Source of the DNA: Pseudopithomyces maydicus
Lineage: Eukaryota > Ascomycota > Dothideomycetes > Pleosporales > Didymosphaeriaceae
Length of the DNA stretch: 64,000 nt
Reading direction: 5' to 3'
Assembly (NCBI GenBank): GCA_026873275.1
Contig: JANTUC010000016.1
Span: forward strand, 310,001 to 374,000
Part shown: one piece after another, positions 27,601 to 42,000 of the stretch
Layout of the letters: each line of letters starts with the position of its first letter
Position numbering within the stretch: position 1 is the stretch's first letter
Program-made: the position numbers and the translations under genes
Notes under the pieces: generated by a model
What the model was told of the DNA's origin: nothing
Databases searched by the model: none
The model's input: only the letters and a program-made list of their open reading frames with translations

Positions 27601-28673
27601 TATAAAGTCTAGAGACGCGATTTATTTCTATTATATTAATTTAAATATTATATAAGTGGTGTACAGTAATCTTAAGGTAGATATAATATAGGAGTTAGTT
27701 TTATAGGATAATAACAATAATAAGAATTATATAAAAATATTAAATAGCTTTTATAAGCACCTTATTAAGTATTAATAATAAAGGGATAGGTATAACTTAA
27801 GTAAATTAGGCTATATAGAGGTATAAAATAATAAGAAAGATTTCCCGCCTAAATAAAAAATTACTTATTTTAAAGTTATATAGCGGTAATATTTTATTAA
27901 GGCTAATATAGTACGTATTTTAGACTTATATCTCTTTTATAAATTAATTAATAATGCGACTAAGCAGCACTATATTATATTATTATAATATATATAGGTA
28001 TAGGATAATAGCTATATAATAGAGAATTTAAAAATAGGTATTTATAAAGAAATTATACTTATATATTAGTATTTAATTATAGCCTTATATACCTTCTTAG
28101 GACACCCTAATATATTTAAAAGTGTTAAGTAAGTATTTCTAAAAAATACTAAACTAGTATTAAAAAATATAATAATTTAAGTATTAATTTGCTAAGAGCT
28201 ATAAAATAGTTTTTAAATAAAATAGACTCTTTAGGATTTACTTAAAAATAAAATATTTATTAAAAAAAATAGGAGTGGACTGTTTAAGTCTATTATAATA
28301 ATATTATAGTATAAGCGATCTAGGTATAGGAAATCTATAAAATAATAGAAAAGAGAGTATTTAAGTTAAAAACTACTAATTAAGATTAATTATTAAATAG
28401 ATTATACTTCTCTATTTATAAGTAATATACTAGCTTAGCGGTATTTAAAACTAGCTTTATTTAAAATAATATAATAATAGCTTTTATATAATAGTAGGGT
28501 ACTATTAGGGAGGATTAAAATATATAAAAAGGGTTATATAAGAGATAATTTTTATACTCTTTTTAAAAAGATAGGGTTATTAATTAAATTAATATATTTA
28601 TTATAATAGGAGGATTCGAGTTCTGGTTTTTTAATTTTATAATAGGACTATAAAATAAAAAGTTTAAAAAAAT
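24642..28673 (+). pseudogene. G12 element 1 post-integrase region, presumed extra ORF(s), unknown function
   Basis: Rejoins 12191 once element 2 is removed and is homologous to 12528-16562. One plus-strand frame from about 27230 to 28510 (over 1.2 kb) has stops only of the TAA/TAG type, as for a former ORF. At about 27286-27297 it reads Asn-Tyr-Ser-Thr (AAC TAT AGT ACT); every changed G follows a T, so Asp-Cys-Gly/Ser-Ala is the likely older form, followed by KKLGL. This resembles a retropepsin loop only weakly. The upstream half, 24642-27200, shows no domain. A purine-rich tract (AAAATAAAAAGTTTAAAAAAA, split) just before 28674 is the expected polypurine tract. Confidence 0.5.
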
Positions 28674-29009
28674 TATACTATAGAGAGGTAGTTTCCTTAT
28701 AAATAAATAATTTAATTAATTAATTATATAGTATTAGGTAAGACTTTAATTAGTATATTTATTATTAGAAATCCTTAATAGGAGGATTATTTTACCTTTA
28801 TACCTTATAACTTAAATAAGAATAATAATAAGGCTTTTCTATTGAGTAGTTATAATTTATTATATATATTAAACTTATCTATTATATCTATATAGTAACT
28901 CCTTTAACTACTACTACTACGGGCATCTAATATACCTAAATATCTCGCTCTACTAAGGACGTCTGTAGGATTCTAATTAAAAATTCTTATACACACCTAG
29001 CACTGCCTT
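28674..29009 (+). repeat. 3' LTR of element 1 (G12, 336 bp)
   Basis: Direct repeat of 4136-4471, same length, starting TATACTATAG (CC and G lost to transitions) and ending GCACTGCCTT. Differences between the two LTRs are largely C/T or G/A. Confidence 0.93.
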
Positions 29010-29014
29010 AGTAT
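29010..29014. repeat. Target-site duplication AGTAT of element 1 (right copy)
   Basis: Pairs with 4131-4135. Element 3 continues at once with TAAATTTAAAAAATAG, matching the element 2 sequence after 18285. Confidence 0.85.
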
Positions 29015-32000
29015 TAAATTTAAAAAATAGAAAGTTAAAGTTTATTACTTTTATACTCTCTTCTTTTTAATTAATATTTCTAGAGGAACGCGCTAGTATA
29101 CTAAATATTAAATAATTTTTTTAGACTTATCTTTATACTTAGCCCTTAATAGATAATTATTAGTAAGCGTTTTATAGGTTAATAGATTATATTTTATACT
29201 CTTATATATAGTATAATTATTATATATATTTAGGTTATTTTTAAAATCTTTTAGTAGCTGCTAATTATCTAGTTAAGAATATTAAAATAGTATATCTATA
29301 ATAATATACTTTTTTCTTTTATATATTTAATCTTAAAATCTTATAATAAGATAGTAACTATTTATTAATTTATTAATAAGTTTAGCACCTTTATACCTAT
29401 TTAATTTAATTAATAAATTAAGACTTAAGCGTCTATTTTATTTATAAAATATATTTTATAGAAATAGTACTATAGTTTTTTTAGTACCTATAATACTACT
29501 TTAACTTTTAATTCAATAAAGTACTATTTTTATTACTTTACAGACTATGCAATATTTTTAAATTATAATATATAAAATAATATTTCCTATTAATTCTTAA
29601 TTATTTAATTACTACTTCTACTTTTTAGGCGCTTATATCTACTTTTAAGTATATTATTTGCCTAAAATTATAATCTAGTACTATTAGTATTAGCGCTAAT
29701 ATAATAGTATACTTAAATTTATTTATAATTTCTTACTAAGATTCTTTCTATAAAAATTTATATTCTTTTTTATTAGGTAGAAGAGAGGCTTCGCGATTAA
29801 TATAAAATAATAAATTTATTACTAATAGTAAATATATATTTTTATAAATATTCTAATCTCCTTTTAGTTATAATATATTAGTCAATTAAGAATCTTTTCT
29901 ATTTTAGACTTCTAAGGGTATTATTCTATAGTATAATTTTATAATTAATTATTACCAGGCGATTTATTCTCTAAAAATATTTTATTTTAGATATTATACT
30001 TTTAACCCTCTCTATATTTATTAGAATTTAATTTACCTTCTAGATATATTCTAGTATATATTTATAAATACTAAATAGCTTTAATATTAATAATAAATCT
30101 ACTTCTCTTTTGCTCCCCCTATATATATATTATTAATAAATAGAATATAGTTATATAGATAGTATTCCTATAGAATTTTAAAAATAACGTAAAGGAATAT
30201 AGTAGGCGTATTTATTATACCTTAAAATAGAGTGTACTATTATACTAGTAGACTAGTTATTATAATAATAATAATATTATAATTATCCTTATAAAGCTCT
30301 AGTTAGTTATACCTTAAAAAGAAATTTACTAATATAATTAAAAAGCTATTAGTAAATATCTTTAAAAAGTTATCTATATATAATAAAAATATTATATATA
30401 ATATAGTTATCTTATATATCTTCTAGATATTAAAAATAAATTAATATTTAAAGTTCTTTTTTAGTATTAAAAACTATAAATTATAGTATTAATTATTATA
30501 TTTTTTCATAATATTTTATATAATACGTTCTTATACTATCCCTATTATTATATTTTATAACTTTTTTAGGGGTTGGAAAGTAGGCTCCTATTAAATAATA
30601 TACTTAATAGTATAGATCTGATATAGTAATATTATATTAAAAAAGAACCTTTCTACTTTATTAAAATTAAATATGATTACCCCTTTTAATTATATATTTT
30701 TTTATTAAAGCCACTTCTTCTAAGTATAAATAAAGATTAAATTAAAAGGCCTTAAGCTAGATTTTTATTAATTTAATTTTTTTAGTAAATTTAATATACC
30801 TCTTTTTAAATAAATAATTATATTATTCAAGAGGAGCCGGCATGGAAGTATAAAATTATTTTTATTTATATATTTACCTACTTCTCTAATTAGAATTATT
30901 AAAATTACTAGTTATTTAATAGTTTTTTAGTATATTTACTGGGCGAACCTTATTAATTACCTTTTTATATATAATATTTACCTCTTCTTATTACTTAATG
31001 ATACTTAAGTTTACTGCCCTCTACCTTTTACTATTATAATAAAGGAGCTATTTTTAAAGAAGTACTAGAATAAATAAGTATTCTTTTAATTTTTTCTATT
31101 CTTTTTACTCCTATTATTATATATCTTATGTAGTATTGCTTATATTTATATAGATATAAAAATACCTTTTATAATTAATAACTAGCCTATTTATATTTTT
31201 ATTTTAACTTATTACTTTCTCTAGTTTTTAAATAAAATATAAATTTTATAATTTACTTAGCTTTATATCCACTTTAATTAAAATATAGCTATAGATATAA
31301 TTAATTTTAATTATAAGTAATTATACTCCTTTATTATATTTATACTTTCCCTAGTATAGCTCTTTAAAGGAGTTATCCTTTTTATTTTATAAATTAGAGA
31401 TAATAATCGCGTTTAATATTTTTATAATATAAAGGCTATTTATAGTATATCTAAACCTAATATAGGTAGATTAAATATAATAAAAATAGTATTTTATTAT
31501 AAATTAAAGGAGAATATCTAGTAGTATAATTAATTTTATATAATATGTTATATATTTAGCCTCGCTGCTGCGCACTATAATATTTTTAAAATAATAAATT
31601 AAATTAGATTCTCTACTATATAAAAATAAATAATTATTACTACTACCCCTACTTATACTTTAATATTATAAATAATTTTTATAATTAGCGACTCTCTTTT
31701 ATCTATAAATATTAGTATATTTTATTTACGCTCCTTCAGAATATTTTTATAAATTAAGTATAGTGCCTTCGCTATACTCTTTTAAATTAAATTAATTTAT
31801 AATTTAATATTAATAAAATATTTTGTCTAGTGCTTATCCCTATTAAATTATATTTATAAAATAGAAAGTTCTCGCGTAAGTATAATTAAGTTATTATTTT
31901 ATTTTTATATTTAAATTTTTTTATAATATTATTATTTTTTTAACCCTTTTAGGTATCTTTTTTACTAAATACCTAGTATTCTATTTTTTTAATTTTTATA

Positions 32001-33831
32001 ACTTCCTTAGATAGGGCTTTAAAATTTATAATTTTTTAATTTTATTTTAAATACCTCTAAGCTAAATATATTAATTTCTACTTTTTTAGCGCTAGCGCGT
32101 TAGATTAGTTAATAAAATAATATATAAATAACTTATATATTATTTTACTAGCCCAGCCTTCCTCTTTTTTATTATTTATAATTTAATAAACCTTATCTAC
32201 CTTAATTAAATAATATATTTTAAAAATAGTGTTTCCTTTTATAAATTAGACTAACTTATTCTATTAGGTATAATTAGCCTCCTTTTTTTAATTACTAACT
32301 TATTATAATAGTTAATAAAACCTAAAGTAATAAATAAAGTCTTTTATAATAAAATATTAAACCTCTTAATTTAGCAACCTTTAAATAATATTTATTTTAA
32401 AAGTTTTTAAGTTAGTACTTTAATATTTTCTACCTAATTAGATTTCTGATTATAAAGGCTCTCTTATTACTTTACTTAAAGTATTAACTAGAGGCACTAT
32501 ATATCTTTATAAAGAATTTATTAAAGGCTGTTTAAAAGAATCTAAAAGCCTAAATCTCTATATAATAAGTAATAAAGTTATTAATTGCTAGGTATTCTAC
32601 TTAATAGAAGAGTATAAAATAGAAAAATTAAATATAGATATTTATTAGCTAATTATATTATTTTAATTATAATAAAATATTACCTCTAACGCAGCACAGT
32701 TTTATAAGCTATTTTAAAAGATTTTTTAAGTCTTTATAGTAAAAGTATAAAATTATAATAAAATAAAATTACTACTAGATAGAGGCTGTAATAATTTATA
32801 TAATTAAAATTTAATTTATATATTTATCTTCTTTAAATCCCCTTAAGGTAATCCTTTTTAAAACTATTAATTATATTATAAAGGGCAGGATATATTTTTT
32901 ATAAATTATTTTTAAATATATTAGCTACCTTAAAAATGACTTTAAAATTATATTTATTTATTATAACTTATAATATAGTATTACTCTATACTTATATTTT
33001 AAAAATAATAAATAGAGTATTATTTTATAGCTTTAGCTAAACCTCTTAATAGGTCTAATTTTATATTTATTAATTAATAACTTAGAATCTCTTTTTAACC
33101 TTCTATAAAAGCCACTTATATTACCCTATAAATAAAGTTATACTAAATATGTTACCTAGTAAGTAGTTTAAATTACTAAACTAAAAATAGGAGGATTTAA
33201 AAGACTAATTATAAAAATAATAAACCTAATTTTAATTATATAATTAAATAAGCTGCAGGCAATAACTTATATTATATTTTAATAATATATAGCTAAAATA
33301 TATTTTATAACTTTTTTATTTACCTTTAAGCACTTAGTTTTTATTCCTATATTAATTCTATTATAGATAGGGCCCTTTATTTTATTAGAGACTTATATAG
33401 TTTTATAAGAATTTTAATAAATTTATAAATAATCTAATATTTCTATTTAAATTATTTAAATAAATAGCTAATTCAGCTAGCCAGCTTATCATAATTTAAT
33501 TTAAAAAGTATTTTAAGGATTTTATATTTTAATTAATATTTTTAATTCTTTAAAGGTATCTATAGCCTAATCTTTCTATAATTAATATAATTTTTTAAGT
33601 ATTTAGGCTTATTTCTTTTAAATCTTTATATAGTTATTATATCTTTATATCTCTAGTAGCTTTAAAGGTCATTTTAGGATAATTTAATAATATTAGTACT
33701 ATTTATATTTAAATAATTAATAGAATTTATAAGTAATTATATTTATTTATCTATTTTATATCTCTAACTAAAATAAGGTTATAGGTATGCTAGATATCTT
33801 AGCTTATATATATAAAATTATAATTTAAAAT
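29015..33831 (-). pseudogene. G12 element 3 gag, protease, RT and RNase H relic
   Basis: Collinear on the minus strand with 18286-23095 of element 2. RT is about 30660-30090, RNase H about 29700-29350, protease about 31680-31390 and the gag-like part about 33600-31940. It is the most AT-shifted of the three G12 copies. Integrase continues in 3743-4135 beyond the element 1 insertion. A 20-bp GC-rich word that all three copies share is at 31558-31577 here. Confidence 0.85.
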
Positions 33832-34795
33832 ACCCCTTCTTTACTCCTTTAGTCCCTTTATAAAAATATAGATGATATCTATATTATATATAAGTAAATT
33901 ACTAGGTGAAGGCTTAGATAATAGTATATATAATAATATATACTTTTTATCTTATTAATATATTTTTTAAAAGAAGAAGAAGCTTTTCTTATATTTTTAA
34001 ATTTAATTTTATTTTATATAGGCCTCTATATATACTATAAATTTAATATAATATTATATTATTCTTAGCTTAGAGTTCTAAAAGGTATTAAAATAGAACC
34101 TTTTTAAAAAAATTAATTTATTATTATTTAAAACATATCTATCTTCTTTTAATAAGTTAAAATAGCCTTTTAAAAGCCTTTCTAATTATTCTTTTTAAAC
34201 TCCTTTATAAACTTAATTATATACCTTAGTTAAGCTTAATAGAAGTCTAAAAGCTATAGAAGCTTATTAAAATTATTATATTAATAATAATTAGTAATAT
34301 AATTATTTTTCTTTAGAAACTCTATTATATTATTATTATTAAAATATAATAAAAGGCCTAATATATATAATTATAGTATATATCCTCTACCTATAAAGGG
34401 CATTTAATACTCTCTAAGATAAATTAGCTTGGAATTTAATTTATTCTTACTACTTTTAAATAAAATAAATAATTTTTAGCTGCCAAAATTGCTAAATAAA
34501 CTATATTTAGTTAATATAGATACAATAATAATAGAGTTATAAGTAATTATAATTAATAATAGGAACATATAAAATAGTAAGCTAAGTATAATATAATAGT
34601 AATTTAATAAATAGTAAGGAATTTATAATAGGGGACTCTTTATTTTATAATTAAAATTTTTTTTAATTTTAACTATATTAATTAATATCTAATTAATACA
34701 TCCTCTTAATAATTATTAATTATATAACACCCTTTTAATATACTTTTACCTTTTTAGTAGTAATTATAGTGCCTATATATAGATAGAATATTTTT
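33832..34795 (-). other. G12 element 3 leader, distal part
   Basis: Collinear with 23096-24060 of element 2; interrupted by element 4 at the ATATT target (34796-34800). No domain recognised. Confidence 0.65.
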
Positions 34796-34800
34796 ATATT

Positions 34801-35054
34801 TATGAGGCCCCTGCCTAGTTTAGGCTACCTTAGGCCCCCTTTAGGCTACTAAGTACCCCCTTTAGGCTGCTAGGTACCTACTTTAGACTACCTTATAAGC
34901 GTTTATACTTATAAGCCCCTCTAATATTATATAAAGACTCCCTTTTTAAGTATCTTTTCTTTTAGCTAGTTTAGTATATTTTTACTTAGTCTAGAATATA
35001 CTATTTAGTTTTATTTAAGAAGTTTATCCTATATAATTATACTATAATTTTATA
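34801..35054 (+). repeat. 5' LTR of element 4
   Basis: Matches 42606-42858. Early part contains a short internal repeat: TTTAGGCTAC or TTTAGGCTGC occurs three times between about 34819 and 34872, spaced by roughly 25 bases, and TTTAGACTACC once more near 34885. Confidence 0.92.
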
Positions 35055-35700
35055 TTATACTAAACTTACTTTCTACTTAGCCTAAGAAGGTGACTTTAAA
35101 ATTTATTTTATTTTAAAGACTTAGATAGGGTATTAGTCTTACTTAAGCCTTATTAAAGAGAAATCCTTAACTAGGCTTTAAATAAGTCTTAAGGGCAGCG
35201 CGATTATTTAAAGATTAAATATCCTTATAAAAGATTTTATTTAGGCTTAAAATAAATTCTAAAGGATAGTATTACTATTTAGAGATTTAAAAGCCCTATT
35301 TTAGTATAAAATATATAATTTAGACCCTAAGGTAAATAAGTTACTTAAAAAGAGTTCTCCTAGATTCTACTAAAAGCTACTAATATAATTATAAATTTTA
35401 AAGAATCTTATAGGCGCCCTTTACTATTAAGAAGATAATTATAGGCTAATAAATAACTTCTTTTTATTTTACTAACTAAAATAGCTTAAATAATATATTA
35501 TTACTTACTAGACTATTACCTTCTCTAGAAGTATTTTAGTAAAATTATTATCTAGTAAAGACTATTTAAAAGTATTATAGTAACTTATATTACCCTCTAC
35601 TATATATATATACTAAAAAAACTATTAATAAGCTTAAAATCTTTATAAACCCTACTTTTACTTTTACTACTTTTATTTTATACCCGCCCACTAAACCCCT
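35055..35700 (+). other. Element 4 leader
   Basis: Between the 5' LTR and recognisable gag. Starts TTATACTAAACTTAC where the primer-binding site is expected. No protein family seen. Confidence 0.6.
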
Positions 35701-38700
35701 TTAATTATATTAAATTTTATTTTTAAGGATTCTAGCAAAGAGTCTACCTTAAATAAATTTAAAAAAATTATTAAAAAATTTCTACTCTTTTATCTATAAT
35801 TAATTAACCCTACTAATTATTATTTTATATAAAACACCCTAGACTATAAGGCACCTTTTTTATTAAATTAATTATTACCTCTACTTTTTAAAGTTAAATT
35901 ACTTCTATTAATATAGCTGCGCGAGTCCCCCTACTACTTTTATAAATATTTATTTAAGATATTAGTAAGCCCACTCTAGAGCTAGAACCTAAGGTATTTA
36001 AAATAAATAAGTAAATTAAATAAAACTTATAATATTATCGTAATTCTTTAAATTTATTTAACTTAGAGGCCTTTAAAGTGCTTAAAGCACTAAAAAAAGT
36101 ATTTATTAAGATAAAGCGCAGCTATTTTACTATTATCAATTATACCTAAGTAATTACTTCTATAAGTAACCTTTTAGTACCCTAGAACGATATTAAACGT
36201 GCTATAAAAATATTTAAAATTTTTAATAAAGACTTTAAAATCCTTTTTATTTTATTACTTATAAAGAAGACGGCTATCTATTAAAATAAGATTTATATTA
36301 AAAATAATAGTAAAAAATAGTTTGCTCTTAATCTTAAAAAGAATTATATACTTTTATTAGTAAAAGGAAAAAGTAATAAAAGTAATTCTATTTTTTATTT
36401 TTATAAATAGTTTACGGGCCTCTTATTTATATAATAATAAGACGCTTTTAAGTAGGCCGCAGTTTATATTTATATAAAATAATTATCTATAGAAGAGTTC
36501 GCCTACTAAACTAAACTATATTATAAAAGTATAGAAATAAAAGTAGCTAAAGGACTTAAGTATAATAAAACTCTTAAAAAGGACCTTAAAAAGATTAAAA
36601 AGGACCTTAAAAAGGCTAAGTAGATTATTTATTACTTAAACTAAGAATAGTATATTACTGTCTCCTTAGTTATAATATAAGCCTTTATTACTAGTAAGCG
36701 TTTATAATTAACCTTTAAAATATTAAATATAAATAATATTAAGGTCTCTTTTTTAAAAAATAAAGATAAATCTTCTATTTAATTATAAAAGTATAGCTAT
36801 TAGTTATTTACGCAGGTTAATAAGTAAGAATTTATACTAAGTAATAGTTTTAATAAAGTATAACTAGATAGATAGAATAAGGAGGTATATATATTTATAT
36901 TTAATTTATTATATAAGTATAAGGCGAAGTCTACAAAGATTCCTAATTTATATAATTTTAGTAACTTATCTATAGATAAGTTACCGTTTAAAGGATAATT
37001 TTATTTACTATAAACTAAGTTAGTAGGTAACTTTAATTATTTTATAAGCTATAATAAGGTATCTATTAACTATATAATTAATAGCTATATATTTAACTAG
37101 TTAAAGGGAAACCCTTATAAGCTCTTTATTAACTATTTAAATATAATTAATAAGAATATTTCCCTCGCGGACACCTACTAATAATTAATAAATACTTACG
37201 CCTTATAATATAAAAATAAAGAAACTTAAGCCGCTTTATTATATTTAAAGTTATATTTAGATAAAGATAGCTAAGAATTTATTATTATTTATAAAAAGCT
37301 ATTACGCCTATCGCAGTTTAACCTATTAAATAAAAAAAGGATATTCTTAAACACCTTTATATTAAATTATATTTAATAATTACTCTAGCTGTAGGTAGCT
37401 ATAATAAAAGCTAGAAAATATTTAAAGAAAAGGTCTATATAATATAAGAGTTCTTATAAAAAGAATAAAAGTAAATTAGTATACTTAATACTTATTAAGC
37501 TACTAAAGGCACTAAGACTTTTATATTAAAGATCTTAATAATAAGTATAAAGCCTACTATATCTATTATTAAGTTTAAACCTTTATATACTAAAATTAAG
37601 GTATAGTATTATAAAAATAATACTTATTTTATTTATTTATCCCTTAAGCACAAAGCGCGCTAATACTTAATATTAAATAAAAAAATACCTTAAACTATTC
37701 TTTTAATTATAATTTAGGCTAATAAAGAGCTACTTATATAAGAATAAAATTATCTATAACTAGGAAAGCTCTAATTCTAATTATTTAAATAATAAATAGA
37801 AAAACTAGTAGCGTCTAATAAAGACTTCTATTAAAATATATTTATTAGAGTAATTAGAATAAGCAGTATTAATATAAGTAATATTAAATTTATTAATCTC
37901 TTACTACCCGCATTTTATTAATCTAAATAAGAGGTCTCTTAGTATAAAAATATTAAATTATTTAAAAGTAAAGCGCTAGTGCTCCCTTTTAAAATAAAAA
38001 TAAATAATTTAATTATAAAGGCTAAAGGTTTAATAAATTCTAAGGCCTTAGCCTATAACCTTATTACTTAAAGATTAAAGAAGGCTATTAAAACTAAACT
38101 TTAATTAAAATATATTATACTTAAGATACTAGTATTACTTAAAGGCTTTAATAAATAGTATTAAGTTTTTATTACAGATAGGTTTAAAGCCTTCCTTAAT
38201 ATTTATAATATATCCTTATTAATCTAGTTTATCTATTATAAGATAGGTAATTAAGACCTTATTATTAGGCGTAAATTCTTTAAAGATACTGGAACTTTAA
38301 TTAATTATAAAAATAAATAAATTATTTAACTAAAAGATAAAGTCCCTAAATTATTAGTTTTTTTATAAATACTTAGCCGACTACCACTCCTTATAAATTT
38401 TATATATTAAGTTAATATTAAATATTATAATTTTCCTATAAATAAAAATCTACTCTTATATAATTAAATTCTAAAATATATTCTAGGGTATCCTATTATA
38501 GCAGCTATTAATACTAAAAAAGTTAATATTATTTTATAAAAGAATAGTGTATCTTGCGATATTCTATAAATTTAAAAACTAGAAAATTTTTTAATTATTA
38601 TAATAGGTACCCTTAAGGGCGGGTAGTATTTTATAGAACTTTAAATAGATTTAGCTAACCTTTATTAAATAACTTTAGACTCTAGTATATTTTAATTAGG

Positions 38701-41700
38701 TAAATTAGGATCACTTTAAGTTAATAAATTTATTTATTATTCCTTAGTTTCTATTAGAGGGTATAAGCTAGCAGTTATATATCTTTTATAAAAATTAAAT
38801 TATATAGCACTAACACCTTTATAACTATATATAATTAGTATAAATATTAGTTGTATAATAGCTACTATATTTACTAAAAAATTTAATAAAGCTAATATTA
38901 ACGCTATTTCTATATATAAAGTAGAACAACTTATTAATTTAAAAATAAAAGAACGCGAGCTAGGTAGTATTATTTTAGAACTATTAGAATTAAATATTAT
39001 AATAGAGTTAGACACTAAATTATTATATAAAAACTAAATAGGCTTAAATATTACTTTCTTTTTTAAAATTATAGTTAACACGCTTCCCTCTAATTATTTT
39101 AAAATAAATTATAAAATTATTTTCATAAAGAATATTTACTATTTAAAATTTTATCCGCTATACTCTATAATAGTAGAATACTTAGAACTTCTGTATACTT
39201 ATATATAGAGAAATTTATAAAAAGATTTTATTTTATTTAATAATACTAGCTTTACCTTTCTAATACTATATATAAAGAAGCCTAGAGAAGGATAAAGATT
39301 ATATATTAATTATAGAAGGCTTAATTTAATTACTTAAAAAGATATAATTATAGTACCTAAAATTAATAAAATAATAATATAATTATTAGAGGCTTAAATC
39401 TTTTTTAAAGTAGACCTTTAATAGGCCTTTTATTATATTCTTATAAATAAATTTAGTTAAGAACTTACTACTTTCTATACTTAATTTAGTAACTACTTCT
39501 ACTATATTTTATTATTTAAATTATATAATAGACCTACGTCCTTCTAAAGCCTAGTAAACTATATTTTAATAGACTATATTAAAGAAATCTATATAGTTTA
39601 TATAGATAATATCTTAATTTACTTATTAAATCTATTTAAGTATAAAGATTATATTTAAGCTGTGCTAGTTTGTCTTTAAAAGAGTAAATTTTATTATAAT
39701 ATTAAGAAGAGTAAATTTATAATTATTAAAATTAAGTTCTTTAAGTTTATAATTACTACTTTAGGTATGTAAAAAGATCCCGTGAAAACTATAATTATAA
39801 GAGATTAGTTAGAGTTAATTACTTTAAATACCCTATAATCTTTTTATAGGTTTTATAATTTTTATTATAAGTTCCTTCTATAGTTTAAATAAGTATTTAG
39901 ACTATTAGCTAAATTATTAAAGAAGGATAAGTTTTAATAATTTAATAATATTAAGAAGAAGGCCTTTAACTATATTAAAAACTTAGTCTACTTAGATAAT
40001 CTAATTATCTAATACTCCCCTAATTACTATATATAAATGGAAATAGACACTAGCGATAGTATTACTATAAAAGTATTTAATTAATTTTAAAATAATACTT
40101 TTTAGAAGCCTATAAGCTTTTATTTAAAAATTATAAACTTAGTAGAGCTAAATTATAATATATATAATAAAGAGATACTAGCTATTATAAATAAATTAAA
40201 AGAATAGTACTTCTAACTTATTAGTTTATAAGTTAAAGATCTAGTTAAAATCTTTATAAATTACTAAGCGCTAGAGTATTTTAGCTTAAAATAAAAGCTT
40301 ATTTTTTACTAAATATACTAGTTAGAATAACTATCGCAGTATTAGTATATTATAACTTATTAACTTAGAACGGCCAATATCCCTGTAAATATATTTTTAT
40401 ATAAATAAATAGAACTAGCTACTTTGAAAGCTAAAAATATCATAAAATAGAATTAATTATTCTTTTATTTTATAAATATATTTACTATTATAGTTTTATT
40501 AGCTATTACTAAAGCTATTACCCCTATTACTAAGAATTAAGAGTTTATACTTTTTAATTAAATATTCGCCGCTAATTATAAGAATATAATTTTAGTAAAA
40601 AAGTAGAAGTTAGTAATAGTATATAAAAAGGGCTATAACTTAATTCTATCTAGTTTATTAACTAAAAACTTTAAATTAATTATTCCCGAAATAGGCCATC
40701 TCTATATATAATTAATTTAATTAGTATATAGTTATTAAATTACAGTCTATTTAAGTATAGTAAAGACTTATAAACTATTATAGGATAAGTATTATTAGCG
40801 AATACTTAATTAAGATATTAAATAATTTATATATAATTATAAGTAGTACCGCTAGTTAAAGCTATCCTATAATAAAATACTAGAATTACTTTAATCCCTA
40901 TCTATTCTAGAGAATATATAGTAAGATATTTTAATTAACTTTAAAAGCTTCCCCTAGACGCTAATAGTTATAATAATATTATAATAGTAGTATATTAACT
41001 TAGTAAATAAATGTTTACCTTACTTTACTATAAGACTATTATTATAGAGAGGATAGTATAACTATACTATAATTATATTTTTATATTTTTAGCTTACTTA
41101 AATTTATAATTAGTAATTAAAATCCTTAGTTTACCTCTAACTTCTTTAAGAGACTATATTAATTAGTAAGTATTTATTAGAATTTTATATTTATTAAGCA
41201 CGCGTAAATAGATAGCTAAATTAAAATATATAATAAGTATTTAAATTAATGTTTTAGGCCTTTTATAAATAAATTTTAAGATAACTAGTTATAATTCTTA
41301 TTTTTTATAAATTAGGCTTAAGCTACCTTACCTAATAAGTTTATAAAATTTATACCCTTTAAGATTAAGTTTAAAACTAAAGCCCTATACTAGTAGAATT
41401 AAATAAAATACCTACGCCTCTTTAAAAACTTTACTAATAATTTTACCCCTAATAAAGTTACTAAGTTTATTAATAATAAATATATAATTATTAAGTGGGT
41501 GCTAAACTCCACGAAGGAAAATATTATAATTACTTAATAAATTATATTATAGTAAGTAAATAAAAAGTGGTATAAGCCTAACTTTACTAAAGGAGATATA
41601 ATATATATTATTTTAAAGGGTTTCTTATTTACGCGCCCTAGCATTAAACTTAATTAATAAATATATAGCTTATATTATATTATAAAATAGAAAGGCTTAT

Positions 41701-42000
41701 TCTACTAGTTAAACCTCTTATTTTATATAAAGGTTTATTTAGCTTTTTATATAAATTAATTATATAAGACTGCTAGGGACCTGCTACCTAAATAAGTTTA
41801 AAAATTTAAATTACTAATTAAGGTTAATAGTATAGTAAAGTAGGAGGTGTCTAAGATTAAAAATAATTATATTTACTATAGACGCTTATAATATTAAACT
41901 AATTAGATAGGCTATAATTTTAATAATATATAGTATTTAGTATTTAATTTTATTAATTTGTTAATAGCTATTAAATTATTTTATAAAATTAATTCTAAAG
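35701..42000 (+). pseudogene. Element 4 gag-pol relic with C-terminal chromodomain
   Basis: Ty3/gypsy chromovirus polyprotein. A Lys-rich, gag-like region includes a 21-bp duplication giving KDLKK(I/A)KK near 36580-36622. A protease region is likely before 38600. The RT entry reads ...LPSNYFKINYKI around 39080-39120 (family LPxHRxxDHxI); the catalytic YLDD box is YIDN at 39599-39610. RNase H is about 40000-40350. Integrase is about 40740-41320, with a short DISxDFKSFP-like stretch near 40925 and a SKRCLPYF-like stretch near 41010. The chromodomain is about 41845-41980, with WEVSKI-like and QIGYNFNN-like parts (family WVGYDxDP). Chromodomains direct integration to heterochromatin, which fits the AT-rich location. 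Stops are TAA/TAG. Confidence 0.87.

Larger units (their letters stand above)
4136..29009 (+). mobile_element. Element 1: G12-family Ty3/gypsy element, split by element 2
   Basis: Starts with TATACCGTGG (from TGTACCGTGG) at 4136 and ends GCACTGCCTT at 29009. Both LTRs are 336 bp in the same orientation. The flanking duplication is AGTAT (4131-4135 and 29010-29014). Without element 2 and one TTATT copy it is 12,424 bp. Order: LTR, leader, gag-pol, a ~4.5-kb post-integrase region, LTR. It is inserted in the integrase of element 3. Confidence 0.9.

Noticed and set aside
38800..39015. 71-codon minus-strand open frame
   Set aside because: Lies opposite the plus-strand pol of element 4, whose sense frame gives recognisable sequence up to the RT entry.
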